A DNA stretch of 64,000 nucleotides. Source: Microvirga soli (GTDB taxonomy: Bacteria; Pseudomonadota; Alphaproteobacteria; Rhizobiales; Beijerinckiaceae). A program made the translations under genes and the position numbers. Under the pieces are notes generated by a model. The model was not told the DNA's origin and did not search any database. It saw only the letters and a program-made list of their open reading frames with translations. The stretch is from positions 45,257 to 109,256 of the forward strand of contig NZ_JAERQE010000016.1 in the NCBI RefSeq assembly GCF_016734765.1, in the 5' to 3' direction. Each line of letters begins with the position of its first letter. The first letter of the stretch is position 1. Shown here one piece after another: positions 37,133-50,470 of the stretch.

Positions 37133-38374
37133 TTAAAACACGGTCCCGTCACTGATCACGCTGAGAGGAGGCGAGCCGTCGCCGCGCTTCTCCTTCGCCA
37201 GCCGCCGCCCCGTGGCCCAGGTGCCGCCTTCGAGCGCCTTGGCCAGGGGAAAGTCCTCTGCGGCAAATCCTAGCCTTGCGCGGATCGGATCGGCAATGCG
37301 GTCGAGAAGGGCAACCGTCAAGGCCCGCCACTCCACGACGAGCTGCGAATCCACCGCATGGGCGCGGTCTGCGTCGGCTGCATCCTTCAAGGCGATGACG
37401 CCGGTGTCGAGGAACAGTCCGCCGTTGCGGTATTCCGGCAGGCCTGTGAGACCATCGATCTCGACCACGGTGAAACCCGCCCATTCAAGCGGCTCGATGA
37501 GCGAATAGGAGAGCCATTGGGAGAGCTTGTGGAAGGGCACGAGCCCCTTCGTGGCGTCCTTAACCTCGACCAGAGGATGGCGCCATGTGTCGCCGAGATC
37601 GATGCCGCCAAGCGTAATGCGGCCGGGCCAGATCGGGCCGAGATGGGCGAGTAGCGCCTCGAGGATTGCCGTTGCCTTGATGCGCTCGCCGTCGGCCGTC
37701 GCGGCGATGACATCGAAGAGACCGCCGGGCCGGGGATCGTCCACCTGCCCGAAGATATCGGGGTTTGTTGCGACCACGCGGCCGAGCCGGTTGAGGAGCG
37801 CGGCGCGGCCCTCCAGACCAACGAGTGGGTTGTCGGCAGAAACCTGGAAGCCTTCAGCCAGGTCCTCGGGCGTCAGCGTCATCAGCACGTCCGCGTCGAC
37901 GCGGAAGGGATCTTCAGGATTGCTCGAAAAGGCGCCGCTCACGAACATGTCGAAGCTCGCCACCGCGAGCCCTTCCGAGCGGATATAAGTCTCGCCCGTG
38001 CGGCCTTCCTCGTAGCGCCACTGCGCGCCGGCGCCTGCATCGAGCAGTACGGACACGATGGCGAGATCGAAGGCCGAGCGGGCCATGTCGGCGGCTTTTT
38101 CCCAAGGGGCGCCGTGCATCACCGCGCCCCAGCGCTCATGCCCCCCGGCGGAGAAATGGCGCCAGCGGGCGTGGAACGGAATGTCCAGCGATGGATAAGC
38201 CTCCCGGATCGTCTTCACTACCTCGTCGGCGCAAGGCTCGATCCGCGCGAGATCGACCGTGAAGTGCTGGAGACGGCCTTCGAGACCCGCCTGCAGAAGC
38301 TGATGCGACCGCTCCCGCACCGCGGCGGCGGAGAGAAGGCTTCGGGCGGCTTTGGTGTCAGGCTGGTCGGTCAC
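37133..38374 (-). CDS. DUF1688 family protein (URC4-like, uracil catabolism)
   Basis: Protein of 413 residues matching the DUF1688/URC4 family: [20 protein letters not shown] at the start, [48 protein letters not shown] (in the middle) and [20 protein letters not shown] near the end. URC4 is required for growth on uracil as nitrogen source in the yeast Lachancea kluyveri; its exact reaction is not clear to me. It lies 35 bp before upp and next to the URC1-like gene, the classical bacterial URC neighbourhood. Confidence 0.88.
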   Translation of the reverse strand: MTDQPDTKAARSLLSAAAVRERSHQLLQAGLEGRLQHFTVDLARIEPCADEVVKTIREAYPSLDIPFHARWRHFSAGGHERWGAVMHGAPWEKAADMARSAFDLAIVSVLLDAGAGAQWRYEEGRTGETYIRSEGLAVASFDMFVSGAFSSNPEDPFRVDADVLMTLTPEDLAEGFQVSADNPLVGLEGRAALLNRLGRVVATNPDIFGQVDDPRPGGLFDVIAATADGERIKATAILEALLAHLGPIWPGRITLGGIDLGDTWRHPLVEVKDATKGLVPFHKLSQWLSYSLIEPLEWAGFTVVEIDGLTGLPEYRNGGLFLDTGVIALKDAADADRAHAVDSQLVVEWRALTVALLDRIADPIRARLGFAAEDFPLAKALEGGTWATGRRLAKEKRGDGSPPLSVISDGTVF

Positions 38375-38464
38375 TCAGGGCTCCGATGATCTCAGGCTTA
38401 AGATGCGATAGCACAGACTTGAGGCAACACATCATCTGCGGACAGGGCGGCTTGGGATAAGGTT

Positions 38465-38506
38465 AAAAACGAAGCGGGCACCGGCGGCAAGCCGGCACCC
38501 GCTTCG
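38465..38506 (-). terminator. Intrinsic terminator after the URC1-like gene
   Basis: On the minus strand CGAAGCGGG pairs with CCCGCTTCG around an inner CCGGC/GCCGG stem (38470-38506), followed by TTTTTAACC. It should end the URC1-like transcript, so URC4-upp-dgoK probably has its own promoter in 38375-38464. Confidence 0.85.
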
Positions 38507-38518
38507 GGATCCTGCACG

Positions 38519-39781
<1,263 letters not shown>

Positions 39782-39906
39782 GAACAATCTTCCACGCGAG
39801 AACGGGAAGACTCCCTCGACCGATCGCCGGAGAGCCTCCATACGATCTATGAGAGACTGATCTAAAGTTGCGGGGCCGTCAATGGCATAGGGGTATGGCC
39901 AAGGTG

Positions 39907-40008
39907 GTCATCCCGGACGGAGCGTCAGCGCAGATCCGGGATCGCTTTCAGGATAGGGCGCTATTCTCGTCCCGCGATCCCGGATCGGCTTTGCCGTCCG
40001 GGATGACG
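39907..40008. repeat. Two GTCATCCCGGA-type palindromes
   Basis: GTCATCCCGGACGGAGC..GATCCGGGATCG (39907-39944) and CGATCCCGGATCGG..CCGTCCGGGATGACG (39975-40008) lie between deoB and the URC1-like gene, ending six bases from the deoB stop. The two outer modules of the composite are present and the two inner ones are missing. Confidence 0.8.
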
Positions 40009-40013
40009 TGCCT

Positions 40014-41234
40014 CTAAAGCCAGGACGTTCCTTTGCCCCTATGGGTAACGCCCACATGCGCCAGCACGCTGGCGCCGATATCGGCAAAGCTCTCCCGGCG
40101 GCCGATGGTGCCAAGCTTCAACCCGGAGCCGAAGCTCAGGATCGGCACGTGCTCGCGGGTGTGATCCGTGCCGCGCCAGGAGGGGTCGTTACCGTGGTCG
40201 GCGGTGATGATGACGATGTCGCCGTCCCGGAGGGCAGCCTCGATTTCCGGGATGCGCCGGTCGAAAGCCTCAAGCGCTGCCGCATAGCCGGGAATGTCGC
40301 GGCGGTGGCCGAACTCGCTGTCGAAATCCACCAGATTGGCGAAGACGAAACCACCGTCGGGCAGATCCTGCATCGCTTCGAGGGCTGCCGACAGGCAGGC
40401 GTCGTTGCCGTTCGGCTTGATCTCCTGCCCCGTGCCGCGATGGGCGAAGATGTCGCCGATCTTGCCGACCGTGACGACCCGTCGACCTGCCTTGGTCAGC
40501 GTATCGAGGGTAGTGTCGGACGGTGGCGGCGTGGCAAAATCCTTGCGGTTGCCGGTGCGCTTGAAGCCGGTTTCGGGCGAGCCCACGAAGGGGCGGGCGA
40601 TCACGCGGCCGATCTTGTATTCGTCGCAGAGCTCGCGCCCGATCCGGCACAGTTCGTAGAGCCGTTCCAGCCCGAAGCTTTCCTCGTGGGCGGCGATCTG
40701 CAGTACGCTGTCGACCGAGGTGTAGACAATGGGCTTGCCGGTGCGCATGTGCTCCGCGCCGAACTCATCGATCACGGTGGTGCCGGAAGCGTGCATGTCG
40801 CCCAGAATGCCGGGCAGGCTGCCGCGCTCGATGAGCGCCGTCGTCAGTGCCTCGGGAAAGGTCGGGATCGTATTGGGGAAATAGCCCCAGTCGAAGGTCA
40901 CCGGCACGCCGGCGATTTCCCAATGGCCCGAGGGCGTATCCTTGCCCTTGGAGGTCTCGACGCCGTAGCCCCACGCGCCTTTCAGCGGCCCCTGCGGGGC
41001 AAGGCCCGGCGGCACGCGCCCCGTCGAGGCCTCGCAGGCGAGCCCGAGGCCAAGAGCCGTCATATGCGGCAGATGAAGCTGTCCCTGGCGCAGACCCGCC
41101 TGATCGCCACGCCCCTCGGCGCAGGCCTCCGCGATGTGCCCGACCGTGTCGGCACCCACATCGCCATAGGCGTCGGCATCCTTCGCTCCGCCGATGCCGA
41201 CGGAATCAAGCACGATGAGAAGAGCGCGGGGCAT
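40014..41234 (-). CDS. deoB: Phosphopentomutase
   Basis: Interconverts (deoxy)ribose 1-phosphate and 5-phosphate, linking the phosphorylases deoA/punA to deoC. The 406-residue alkaline-phosphatase-superfamily protein starts [20 protein letters not shown] with the metal-binding aspartate, and carries [10 protein letters not shown] with the phosphorylatable threonine region, [48 protein letters not shown] with more metal ligands. A GTG six codons upstream is possible, but the ATG at 41234 gives the usual length. It is separated from the rest of the deo genes by about 9 kb and is on the other strand. Confidence 0.95.
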   Translation of the reverse strand: MPRALLIVLDSVGIGGAKDADAYGDVGADTVGHIAEACAEGRGDQAGLRQGQLHLPHMTALGLGLACEASTGRVPPGLAPQGPLKGAWGYGVETSKGKDTPSGHWEIAGVPVTFDWGYFPNTIPTFPEALTTALIERGSLPGILGDMHASGTTVIDEFGAEHMRTGKPIVYTSVDSVLQIAAHEESFGLERLYELCRIGRELCDEYKIGRVIARPFVGSPETGFKRTGNRKDFATPPPSDTTLDTLTKAGRRVVTVGKIGDIFAHRGTGQEIKPNGNDACLSAALEAMQDLPDGGFVFANLVDFDSEFGHRRDIPGYAAALEAFDRRIPEIEAALRDGDIVIITADHGNDPSWRGTDHTREHVPILSFGSGLKLGTIGRRESFADIGASVLAHVGVTHRGKGTSWL

Positions 41235-41279
41235 CGATGGCTGGTCCTTCACGTCACGGGAATCATGACTGATACGGCA

Positions 41280-42287
41280 TTACGGCGAAAGATGCGATGG
41301 TCCGTGATGATGGGGGTGCCCCCCATGATTGTGCCCCTCATGAGCATGATCGTGATGATCGAGGGGGCATTCGGAGGCGTGCTCCTGAGGCCCTGGCCTG
41401 TGGATCTCGATCTGTAGGGTCGTATGACCGATGCCAAAGTGCTCCTTCAGTTCCCGTTGCGCTTCGGCCAGAAAGCGGTCGCCCGGATGCCCATCCGGCA
41501 TGACGAGATGGGCGGTCAGCGCCGTCTCGCTCGTGCTCACGGCCCAGACGTGCAGGTGATGAACGCGGGCGACCCCGGGCATGCGTTCGAGGGCTTTCCT
41601 GACGTCGGGGACCGCGATGTCGCGCGGCACACCCTGAAGCGACAGGGTCAGGGACTGGTTCAGCAAGCCCCAGGTGCTCCAAAGAATCACCGCAGCGATG
41701 ACGAGGCTCAAGATCGGGTCGATCCAGTCCGCGCCCGTCCAAAGAATGGCAAGACCGCCGAGCACGACGCCGAGCGACACGGCAGCATCCGCCACCATGT
41801 GCAGGAAGGCGCCGCGGATGTTGAGATCGTTCTGACCACCCATGAAGAGAAAGGCCGTGAAGCCGTTCACGAGGATGCCGATGCCCGCCACGGCCAGCAT
41901 TGTGACGGCCGCGACAGGCGTGGGCTCGATCAGGCGCCCGATGGATTCCCACACGATTCCGCCGACGGCGACGAGCAGAAGAAGCGCGTTGAAAAGCGCC
42001 GCCAGAATGGAGCTGGAGCGCAGCCCATAGGTGAAGCGCTCAGTCGGGCCGCGCCGCGCGAGAAGCGCTGCGCCCCAGGCGATGGCGAGGCCGAGCACAT
42101 CGCTCAAATTATGGCCGGCATCCGAGAGCAGGGCCATCGAGTCGGCCCAGAATCCATAGCCGGCCTCAACGATCACGAAGCCCAGGTTGAGAACTATGCC
42201 GATGGCGAAGGCGCGTCCGTAACCCGCCTGGGGGGCGTGGGAGTGACCGTGATGGGAATGGCTGGACGAATGATGATGCGCAGGCAT
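41280..42287 (-). CDS. Cation diffusion facilitator transporter (zinc-type)
   Basis: Proton-coupled exporter of zinc or a similar divalent metal in the inner membrane, 335 residues. Histidine-rich tails stand at both ends (PAHHHSSSHSHHGHSHA and HHDHAHEGHNHGGHPHHHG). Six helices include the metal sites DSMALLSDAGHNLSDVLGL (HxxxD in helix 2) and HMVADAAVSLGVVLGG (HxxxD in helix 5), followed by the cytoplasmic ferredoxin-like domain. The pattern fits the ZitB/CzcD group. Confidence 0.92.
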   Translation of the reverse strand: MPAHHHSSSHSHHGHSHAPQAGYGRAFAIGIVLNLGFVIVEAGYGFWADSMALLSDAGHNLSDVLGLAIAWGAALLARRGPTERFTYGLRSSSILAALFNALLLLVAVGGIVWESIGRLIEPTPVAAVTMLAVAGIGILVNGFTAFLFMGGQNDLNIRGAFLHMVADAAVSLGVVLGGLAILWTGADWIDPILSLVIAAVILWSTWGLLNQSLTLSLQGVPRDIAVPDVRKALERMPGVARVHHLHVWAVSTSETALTAHLVMPDGHPGDRFLAEAQRELKEHFGIGHTTLQIEIHRPGPQEHASECPLDHHDHAHEGHNHGGHPHHHGPSHLSP

Positions 42288-42304
42288 GGTCGAACCTTGG
42301 CGCC

Positions 42305-43929
<1,625 letters not shown>

Positions 43930-43933
<4 letters not shown>

Positions 43934-45093
43934 CGAAACGTCTTTCTCGGATCGAAGGCATCACGCACGGCTTCGCCGACGAAGATGAGAAGGCTGAGCA
44001 TCAGGGCGATCACGAAGAAGCCGGCGAGGCCGAGCCACGGCGCTTGAAGATTGGCCTTGCCCTGCGCCAGCAGCTCGCCCAGCGACGGCGAGCCTGGAGG
44101 CAGGCCGAAGCCGAGGAAGTCGAGGGAGGTCAGGGTCGTGATCGAGCCGTTGATGATGAAGGGCATGAAAGTGAGCGTCGCCACCATGGCGTTCGGCAGA
44201 AGATGCTTGAACATGATGGTGGCATTGGAGAGGCCCAAGGCGCGGGCCGCGCGCACGTATTCGAAGTTGCGCGCGCGCAGGAATTCGGCGCGCACCACGC
44301 CCACCAGCGACACCCAGGAGAACAGCAGCAGGATGCCGAGCAGCACGAAGAAACTCGGCGTGATCACGGCCGAAATGATGATGAGCAGGTAAAGCGACGG
44401 GATCGCGGTCCATATCTCGATGAAGCGCTGGAACAGCAGGTCCGTCCAGCCGCCGTAATAGCCCTGCACGGCACCGGCCAGAATGCCGATGATCGACGAG
44501 ATCCCGGCCAGCGTCAGGCCGAACAGCACCGAGATGCGGAAGCCGTAGATGAGGCGCGCCACCACGTCGCGGCCCTGATCGTCCGTGCCGAGCCAGTTCC
44601 ACTCGATGTCTCGGCACGCCGTGCCGCCGTTGCGCTCCGCAATCGGCCGGCACTGCTCATCGCTAAGCGTCCAGGTCGGCGGCGCGGGAGCCGGAACGGG
44701 AAGGTCGAGGTTGTGCGTGTTGTAGGAGAAGCGGACGGGCGCCCAGATGAGCCATCCGTTGTCCTGGATCTCCTTGGCGATGACGGGATCGCGATAGTCC
44801 GTGACGGCCAGGAAGCCGCCGAATTTCTCCTCCGGGTAATTCACGAAAGCCGGGTAGAGCAGCTCGCCCTTGTAGGAGGCGAGGATCGGCTTGTCGTTGG
44901 CGATCAGCTCCGCGAACATGCTCAGGACGAACAGGACGAGGAAGATCCAGAACGACCAGTAGCCGCGCCGGTTCGCTTTGAAGTTCTCCCAGCGCCGCCG
45001 GTTGAGCGGCGAGAGCTTGATGAAGCCCTGTTTGGGCAGGGGCGGTGCGACGGGCGAGGAGGCCGGGGAGACGACGGGCACGTTCTCGTTCAT
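43930..45093 (-). CDS. yejE: Oligopeptide ABC transporter permease YejE
   Basis: Inner-membrane subunit of 387 residues. An N-terminal cytoplasmic stretch with SPLNRRRWENFKANRRGYWS leads into the first helix (FWIFLVLFVLSMFAELIAND). The large periplasmic loop contains KPILASYKGELLYPAF and NWLGTDDQGRDVVARLIYG, as in YejE, and the EAA loop is ARALGLSNATIMFKHLLPN. One base separates it from the yejB stop. Confidence 0.92.
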
Positions 45094-45094
45094 C

Positions 45095-46207
45095 TCACGC
45101 CTCCCGGGTCTCGAAATCGATCCGTGGATCGATCCAGGTATAGGTGAGGTCGGACACGAGGTTCACCGCGAGGCCGACCAGCGAGAAGATGTAGAGGTTG
45201 GCGAAGACCACTGGATAGTCGCGGTTCACGATGGATTCGAAGGAGAGGAGCCCCAGACCATCGAGCGAAAAGATTGTCTCGATGAGGAGCGCGCCGGCGA
45301 AGAACGCCCCGATGAAAGCACCGGGAAAGCCCGCGATCACGATGAGCATCGCATTCCGGAACACGTGGCCGTAGAGCACCTGCCGCTCGGACAGGCCCTT
45401 CATGCGCGCGGTGAGCACATATTGCTTGCGGATCTCGTCGAGGAAGGAGTTCTTCGTGAGCAGGGTCGAGGTGGCGAAAGCCCCGAGCGCCATGGCCGTG
45501 ATGGGCAGAACGAGGTGCCAGAAGTAGTCCGCAATCTGCCAGTACCACGGCATCAAGGCCCAGTTCTCGGATGTCAGGCCGCGCAGCGGGAAAAACTGCC
45601 AGAACGAGCCGCCGGCAAAGAGCACGATCAGCAGGATCGCGAAAAGAAAACCCGGGATCGCATAGCCGATGATGACGATGGCCGAGGTCCAGATGTCGAA
45701 GGTGGAGCCGTCCCGCACCGCTTTCTTGATGCCGAGCGGAATCGAGATGGCGTAGGACAGCAGCGTCATCCAGAGGCCGAGGCTGATCGAGACCGGGAGC
45801 TTCTCCTTGATGAGCTCCAGCACGGAGATGTCGCGGAAGTAGCTCTTGCCGAAATCGAAGCGCGCGTAATCCCAGATCATCTTGAGAAAGCGCTCATGGG
45901 CGGGCTTGTCGAAGCCGAACTGCGTCTCGAGCTGCTTGATGAATTGCGGGTCCAGCCCCTGCGCACCGCGATACCGGGACGAGGAGGCATCGCCCGCGCC
46001 TCCGCCGGGGGATTGACCTCCGCCGGCCATATCGCCGCCTCCGCCGGAGATGCGCGAGGTCGCGCCGGAATCCTGGCCCTGAAGCTGGGCGATGATGCGC
46101 TCCACAGGGCCGCCGGGGGCGAACTGCACGAGCACGAAGGAGATGAGCATGATCCCCAGGATGGTGGGGATCATGAGAAGAACGCGACGCGCAATATAGG
46201 CCAGCAT
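45095..46207 (-). CDS. yejB: Oligopeptide ABC transporter permease YejB
   Basis: Inner-membrane subunit of 370 residues, starting [20 protein letters not shown]. As in Escherichia coli YejB, a long periplasmic loop follows the first helix, here glycine-rich (about residues 40-75), ending in [18 protein letters not shown]. The EAA-type segment [19 protein letters not shown] is clear. The ATG at 46207 shares one base with the DUF4260 stop; the frame is open 95 codons upstream inside DUF4260, which I treat as noise. Confidence 0.92.
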   Translation of the reverse strand: MLAYIARRVLLMIPTILGIMLISFVLVQFAPGGPVERIIAQLQGQDSGATSRISGGGGDMAGGGQSPGGGAGDASSSRYRGAQGLDPQFIKQLETQFGFDKPAHERFLKMIWDYARFDFGKSYFRDISVLELIKEKLPVSISLGLWMTLLSYAISIPLGIKKAVRDGSTFDIWTSAIVIIGYAIPGFLFAILLIVLFAGGSFWQFFPLRGLTSENWALMPWYWQIADYFWHLVLPITAMALGAFATSTLLTKNSFLDEIRKQYVLTARMKGLSERQVLYGHVFRNAMLIVIAGFPGAFIGAFFAGALLIETIFSLDGLGLLSFESIVNRDYPVVFANLYIFSLVGLAVNLVSDLTYTWIDPRIDFETREA

Positions 46208-46611
46208 CAAGCGCCTGCTGCTTGCCGGCCGATGCGGCCGAGATGGGTGTCGTTGAAGCTGGACATATATTTCAAGCCGTATCCCAACATGCGGTCGAAC
46301 CCGATATGCGCCGCCCAGATGGCAGCGATCCCGAGCAGCATAGAGTGATCGAGGAAAAGACCAAGCCCTGCGAGGAGCGCAGGCCCGAGGGTGGAGTGCA
46401 GGGCATTGTACGCCACCGCCCCGAGCCGGGGACCGGCCAAGTAACCTGCAAAGCTCAGGTCGGGGCTGAGGAAAAGAACGGCATAGAGCCACCAGGAGAG
46501 GCCGGTAGAGGCGAAGGCCCAGGTGGCCAGGATGAAGAGGGCCAAGCCCTCAAGGCGCAAGAGCAGGCGCGGCATGTCCGCTTCATGGCGTGTCGCAGCA
46601 ACTGTATCCAA
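46207..46611 (-). CDS. DUF4260 family membrane protein
   Basis: Small protein of 134 residues with about three to four hydrophobic segments ([60 protein letters not shown]) and the DUF4260 ending [14 protein letters not shown]. Function unknown. It lies inside the Yej operon, three bases after the second binding-protein gene and overlapping yejB by one base, so it is surely cotranscribed. Confidence 0.8.
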   Translation of the reverse strand: MDTVAATRHEADMPRLLLRLEGLALFILATWAFASTGLSWWLYAVLFLSPDLSFAGYLAGPRLGAVAYNALHSTLGPALLAGLGLFLDHSMLLGIAAIWAAHIGFDRMLGYGLKYMSSFNDTHLGRIGRQAAGA

Positions 46612-46614
46612 GCC

Positions 46615-48477
46615 TTATCCTCGCCCGATCCTCTTCGCCTTCTCGGCATCGTACCACCAGGTTCCCGGTGCGCCAGAGCTGAGCTTCGGCTTCGTGGCGG
46701 GGCGCGAAAACTGGTCCCAATAGGCGAGCCATTCGCTGGCCCTGTACCACATGGGCACCCAATAATGGCCCGAACGGAGAACCCGGTCCAGGGCGCGGGC
46801 CGCGATGGTGAGTTCCTGGCGCGACTTGGCATTGGCAATGGTCTCGATCAGCGCATCGACGGCCGGATCGTTGATCCCGGCGATGTTCTGAGAGCCGGGG
46901 CGCTGTCCCGCAGCCGAGCCGTACACTAGCCGCAGGCTGTCGCCAGGCGTCGAGGAGCCGCTCAGGTTCCGGCTCGCCATGTCGAAATCGTATTCCTCCA
47001 TCCGCCGCTGATACTGGGCCGCGTCCACGATGCGCGAGGAGGCATCGATGCCGAGCCGCTTCAGATTGGCCTGGAAGGGCTGGGTGTGAGGCTGGAGCGA
47101 GGGCTGGAAGTCCAGGAACTCGATGCGAAACGGCTGACCGTTCGGCAGCTTGAGCACGCCCCCGTCGCGCTTGCACCCGGCCTCGCGCAGCAACTCGTCC
47201 GCGCGACGCAGGAGACGCCGGTCCTGGCCCGAGCCATCGGAGACGGGCGGCACCGGAGGCTCTTCGAACACCGAAGCCGGCAGCTTGTCGCGAAACGGCT
47301 CGAGAAGAGCGAGTTCTTCCGGGGAGGGTTTGCCCACGGCCTTCATGTCGCTGTTCTCGAAGAACGAGCCTGTACGCTTGAACAAGCCGAACATGATGTT
47401 GGCGTTCGTCCATTCGAAATCGAAGGCAAGTCCGATGGCTTGGCGGATGCGCGGATCCTTGAAGGCATCGCGGCGCATGTTGAAGTACCAGCCCTGGATG
47501 GTGGAGGGAGCGCCGCTCTCGATCTCTTCCTTCTTCACGCGGCCTTCGCGCACCGCCGGAAAGTCATAGCCCGTCGACCAGATGCGGGACGTGTATTCCT
47601 CGTTGTAGTTCAGAGTTCCGTTCTTGAAGGCCTCGAACGCCACCGTGCGGTCGCGGAAATACTCGTAGCGGATATGTTCGAAATTGTTCTGCCCCACATT
47701 CACCGGCAGGTCCTTGGCCCAATAGTCGGGTACGCGGTCGAACTCGATGAAGCGCCCGACCTCGAACCGCCCGACCTTGTATGGGCCGGAGCCGAGCGGC
47801 GCTTCGAGCGTCGAGGCCTCGAAATCCTTGCCTTGCCAGTAGCGCTCGGAGAGGATCGGCAGTCCGGCGATGACCAGATGCAAATCGCGGCTGCGCTGCG
47901 GCGTGAACTGCACGCGCAGGATCTCGTCCGATTCCGCTTCGGCCGAAGCCATCTGCGTCAGGAGCTGGGAGTAGAGCGGGTGCCCCTTGGTCTTGAGGAT
48001 ATTCAGAGAAAACGCCGCATCCTTCGCGGTCAGCCGCGAGCCGTCATGGAAGCGCGCTTCCGGGCGTAGGACGAAGCGATAAGTCAGCTTGTCGTCCGAG
48101 ATGCGCACGCTCTTCGCCACGAGGCCGTAGAGCGCATCCGGCTCGTCGCCGGATCCCACCATCAGGCTGTCGAAGGTGCTGGCCATGCCGGCGGCGCCGT
48201 CGCCCCGCAGCACGAAGGTGTTCAGCGTGTTGAACGTGTCGAAGTTCTGGTTGCCATAGGTCTGCTTGATCTGGATCGCCAGCGTGCCGCCTTTCGGAGC
48301 CGCCGGGTTCACGTAGGCGAAATGCTTGAAGTCGGGCGCGTATTTCAACTCGCCGAAGCTGGAGAGGCCGTGTGTTTCGACTTCTCCTTCCTGCGCAGAT
48401 CCAACCCTGGGAAGCACAGACAGAGCGGCACTTGCCACCCCCGTCTGAAGAACGCGTCGGCGGCTGAACTCTCTCAT
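46615..48477 (-). CDS. YejA-like substrate-binding protein, second copy
   Basis: SBP family 5 protein of 620 residues, paralogous to its upstream neighbour. The N terminus SRRRVLQTGVASAALSVLPRVGSA looks like a twin-arginine (Tat) signal peptide, unlike the Sec signal of the first copy. The core has ELKYAPDFKHFAYVNPAAPKGG and ENSDMKAVGKPSPEELALLEP, typical of YejA. It starts in an ATGA overlap with the first copy. Two binding proteins could widen the peptide range of one membrane complex. Confidence 0.9.
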   Translation of the reverse strand: MREFSRRRVLQTGVASAALSVLPRVGSAQEGEVETHGLSSFGELKYAPDFKHFAYVNPAAPKGGTLAIQIKQTYGNQNFDTFNTLNTFVLRGDGAAGMASTFDSLMVGSGDEPDALYGLVAKSVRISDDKLTYRFVLRPEARFHDGSRLTAKDAAFSLNILKTKGHPLYSQLLTQMASAEAESDEILRVQFTPQRSRDLHLVIAGLPILSERYWQGKDFEASTLEAPLGSGPYKVGRFEVGRFIEFDRVPDYWAKDLPVNVGQNNFEHIRYEYFRDRTVAFEAFKNGTLNYNEEYTSRIWSTGYDFPAVREGRVKKEEIESGAPSTIQGWYFNMRRDAFKDPRIRQAIGLAFDFEWTNANIMFGLFKRTGSFFENSDMKAVGKPSPEELALLEPFRDKLPASVFEEPPVPPVSDGSGQDRRLLRRADELLREAGCKRDGGVLKLPNGQPFRIEFLDFQPSLQPHTQPFQANLKRLGIDASSRIVDAAQYQRRMEEYDFDMASRNLSGSSTPGDSLRLVYGSAAGQRPGSQNIAGINDPAVDALIETIANAKSRQELTIAARALDRVLRSGHYWVPMWYRASEWLAYWDQFSRPATKPKLSSGAPGTWWYDAEKAKRIGRG

Positions 48478-50318
48478 CGCGGCGCTCCCGTCTTGGCGGC
48501 CTTGGCCTGATCGTACCACCAGATGGTCGGGAAGGCGGCACCGCCATATCTCGGCATGTTCTCGGGATGGCTGTAGCGGTCCCAGCGGGCCGTGCGCTGC
48601 TTGAGCGATGTCCATTGCGGAACCACGTAGTCATGGGCCAGTAGCACGCGGTCGAGCGCCTTCGTGGCGGCGACGAGTTCGTCGCGATCCTTGGCGAAGA
48701 TCACGCGGTCGATGAGCGCATCGACACCGGGGTCCGCAATGCCGGCGAGGTTCTGAGAGCCTTCGCGGCTTGCAGCCTGCGAGCCCCAGAAGTCACGCTG
48801 CTCATTGCCGGGCGACGACGACTGAGGCCACAGGCCCGTGGTGATGTCAAAGTCGAAGGCGCGGGTGCGGTTGGTCTCCTGAACGTCGTCCACGGCGCGC
48901 ACGCTGGCGGCGATGCCGAGCCGCTTGAGAACGTCCGCATAGGGCAGGAAGATGCGCTCGTCGTTGGGGCTGCTGCCGAGAAGTTCGACGCTGAAAACCT
49001 CACCCTTGGCGTTGACGCGACGGCCGCCCTTCACATCCCAACCCGCTTCCTTCAGCAGGCGGTCGGCCTCGCGCAGGTTGCTGCGGATCGCTTCGGGAGA
49101 ATCGTTGACCGGGTTCTTGTAGGGCGTCGTGAAGACCGATGGAGGCACCTTGTCGCGCACGGATTCGAGGATTTCCAGCTCCTTGCCTTCGGGCAGTCCG
49201 GAGGACGCGAGGTCGAGCCCGTGGAAGTAGCTCGAAGGCCGCTCATAGAGCCCGTAGAAGATCGTCTTGTTCAGCTCCTCGAACGGGAAGGCGAGGTTGA
49301 GAGCCCGGCGGACACGCTGGTCCTTGAACTGGTCGCGCCTGAGATTGAGCACGAAAGCCTGCATCCGGCCGCTGGCGCGGATCGGGAACTCCTCACGGAT
49401 CACGCGCCCTTCCTGGCGCGCCGGAAAGTCATAACCGACGGCCCAGTTGCGGGCGCTGTTCTCGGAGCGGAAGTCGATGCGGTCGCCCTTGAAGGCTTCG
49501 AGCAGCACCGTCGCATCGCGGTAATACTCAAAGCGGATCTCGTCGAAATTGTTCTCGCCGATATTCACATTGAGGTTTGCGCCCCAATGATCCTTCACGC
49601 GTTCGTAGGATGCGGTGCGGCCCGCCTCGAAGCTCTTGAGACGATAGGGGCCGGAGCCCAGCGGCGGCTCGAGTGTCGTCTGCGTGATGTCGCGCTTGCG
49701 CCCATCCGGCGCGGTGCCCTCCCACCAATGCTTGGGCAGGACGATGAGCTGCCCCATGATCTGCGGCAGCTCGCGATTGCCCTTCTCGTCAAAGGTGAAT
49801 TTCACCTCCCGGTCGCCCAGCTTCTCGGCCTTCGTCACATTGGCATAGTAGAAGGCATAAGTGGGGCTGTTGGCCTTCAAAGCCTCGAAGGAGAAGATCA
49901 CGTCATCGGCCGTCACAGGCTGTCCATCGTGCCATCGCGCCTCCGGACGCAGACGGAAGGTGACGGTGGAGTAATCCTCCGGGTAGGAAAAGGCCTCGGC
50001 CAGGAGGCCATAGGACGAGTTGGGCTCGTCGAGGGCGGAGGTGGTCAAGGCCTCATAGACGAGGCCCAGCCCCTGTTCGGGGGATCCCTTCACGCCGGCC
50101 ACCACGATGTTGAAGCTGTCGAAAGTGCCCTGGGCGCCGAGGCGCACCAGCCCGCCCTTCGGAGCATTCGGGTTCACGTAGTCGAAATGCTTGAAGCCTG
50201 CCGGGTATTTCGGCTCGTCGAGCAGAACCGATCCGTGCCGCCACGGGGCTTCCTGAGCTGCGAGGGGGCTGAGGGCGAGGCAGGCAGCCAGAAAGCTCGG
50301 CAGAAGGGTACGGATCAC
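48474..50318 (-). CDS. yejA: YejA-like substrate-binding protein, first copy
   Basis: SBP family 5 protein of 614 residues, first gene of the Yej operon. A Sec signal (IRTLLPSFLAACLALSPLAA) is followed by PKYPAGFKHFDYVNPNAPKG, GSVLLDEP and later RNWAVGYDFPARQEGRV and LYERPSSYFHGLDLASSGLP, all typical of YejA. The two copies are alike along their whole length, so this is a tandem duplication, probably old given their divergence. Confidence 0.92.
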   Translation of the reverse strand: MIRTLLPSFLAACLALSPLAAQEAPWRHGSVLLDEPKYPAGFKHFDYVNPNAPKGGLVRLGAQGTFDSFNIVVAGVKGSPEQGLGLVYEALTTSALDEPNSSYGLLAEAFSYPEDYSTVTFRLRPEARWHDGQPVTADDVIFSFEALKANSPTYAFYYANVTKAEKLGDREVKFTFDEKGNRELPQIMGQLIVLPKHWWEGTAPDGRKRDITQTTLEPPLGSGPYRLKSFEAGRTASYERVKDHWGANLNVNIGENNFDEIRFEYYRDATVLLEAFKGDRIDFRSENSARNWAVGYDFPARQEGRVIREEFPIRASGRMQAFVLNLRRDQFKDQRVRRALNLAFPFEELNKTIFYGLYERPSSYFHGLDLASSGLPEGKELEILESVRDKVPPSVFTTPYKNPVNDSPEAIRSNLREADRLLKEAGWDVKGGRRVNAKGEVFSVELLGSSPNDERIFLPYADVLKRLGIAASVRAVDDVQETNRTRAFDFDITTGLWPQSSSPGNEQRDFWGSQAASREGSQNLAGIADPGVDALIDRVIFAKDRDELVAATKALDRVLLAHDYVVPQWTSLKQRTARWDRYSHPENMPRYGGAAFPTIWWYDQAKAAKTGAPR

Positions 50319-50411
50319 AAGGCGTCTCCTGAATGGTGAGGCGTCTGTTGTTAGCTACATTTTTGGGCGCAGCAGGGCGAGCGCAAGGGACAACGCATGA
50401 AAGGGGAGGCG

Positions 50412-50445
50412 GCACAAAAGAAAAAGCCGGGCTTTTGGCCCGGCT
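50412..50445 (-). terminator. Intrinsic terminator after the cytochrome gene
   Basis: On the minus strand AGCCGGGC (complement of 50438-50445) pairs with GCCCGGCT (50425-50432), followed by TTTTTCTTTT. It is 26 bp after the cytochrome stop and separates it from the Yej operon. Confidence 0.9.
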
Positions 50446-50470
50446 CTCTCGAATGTGAAAGTGATGCGCT

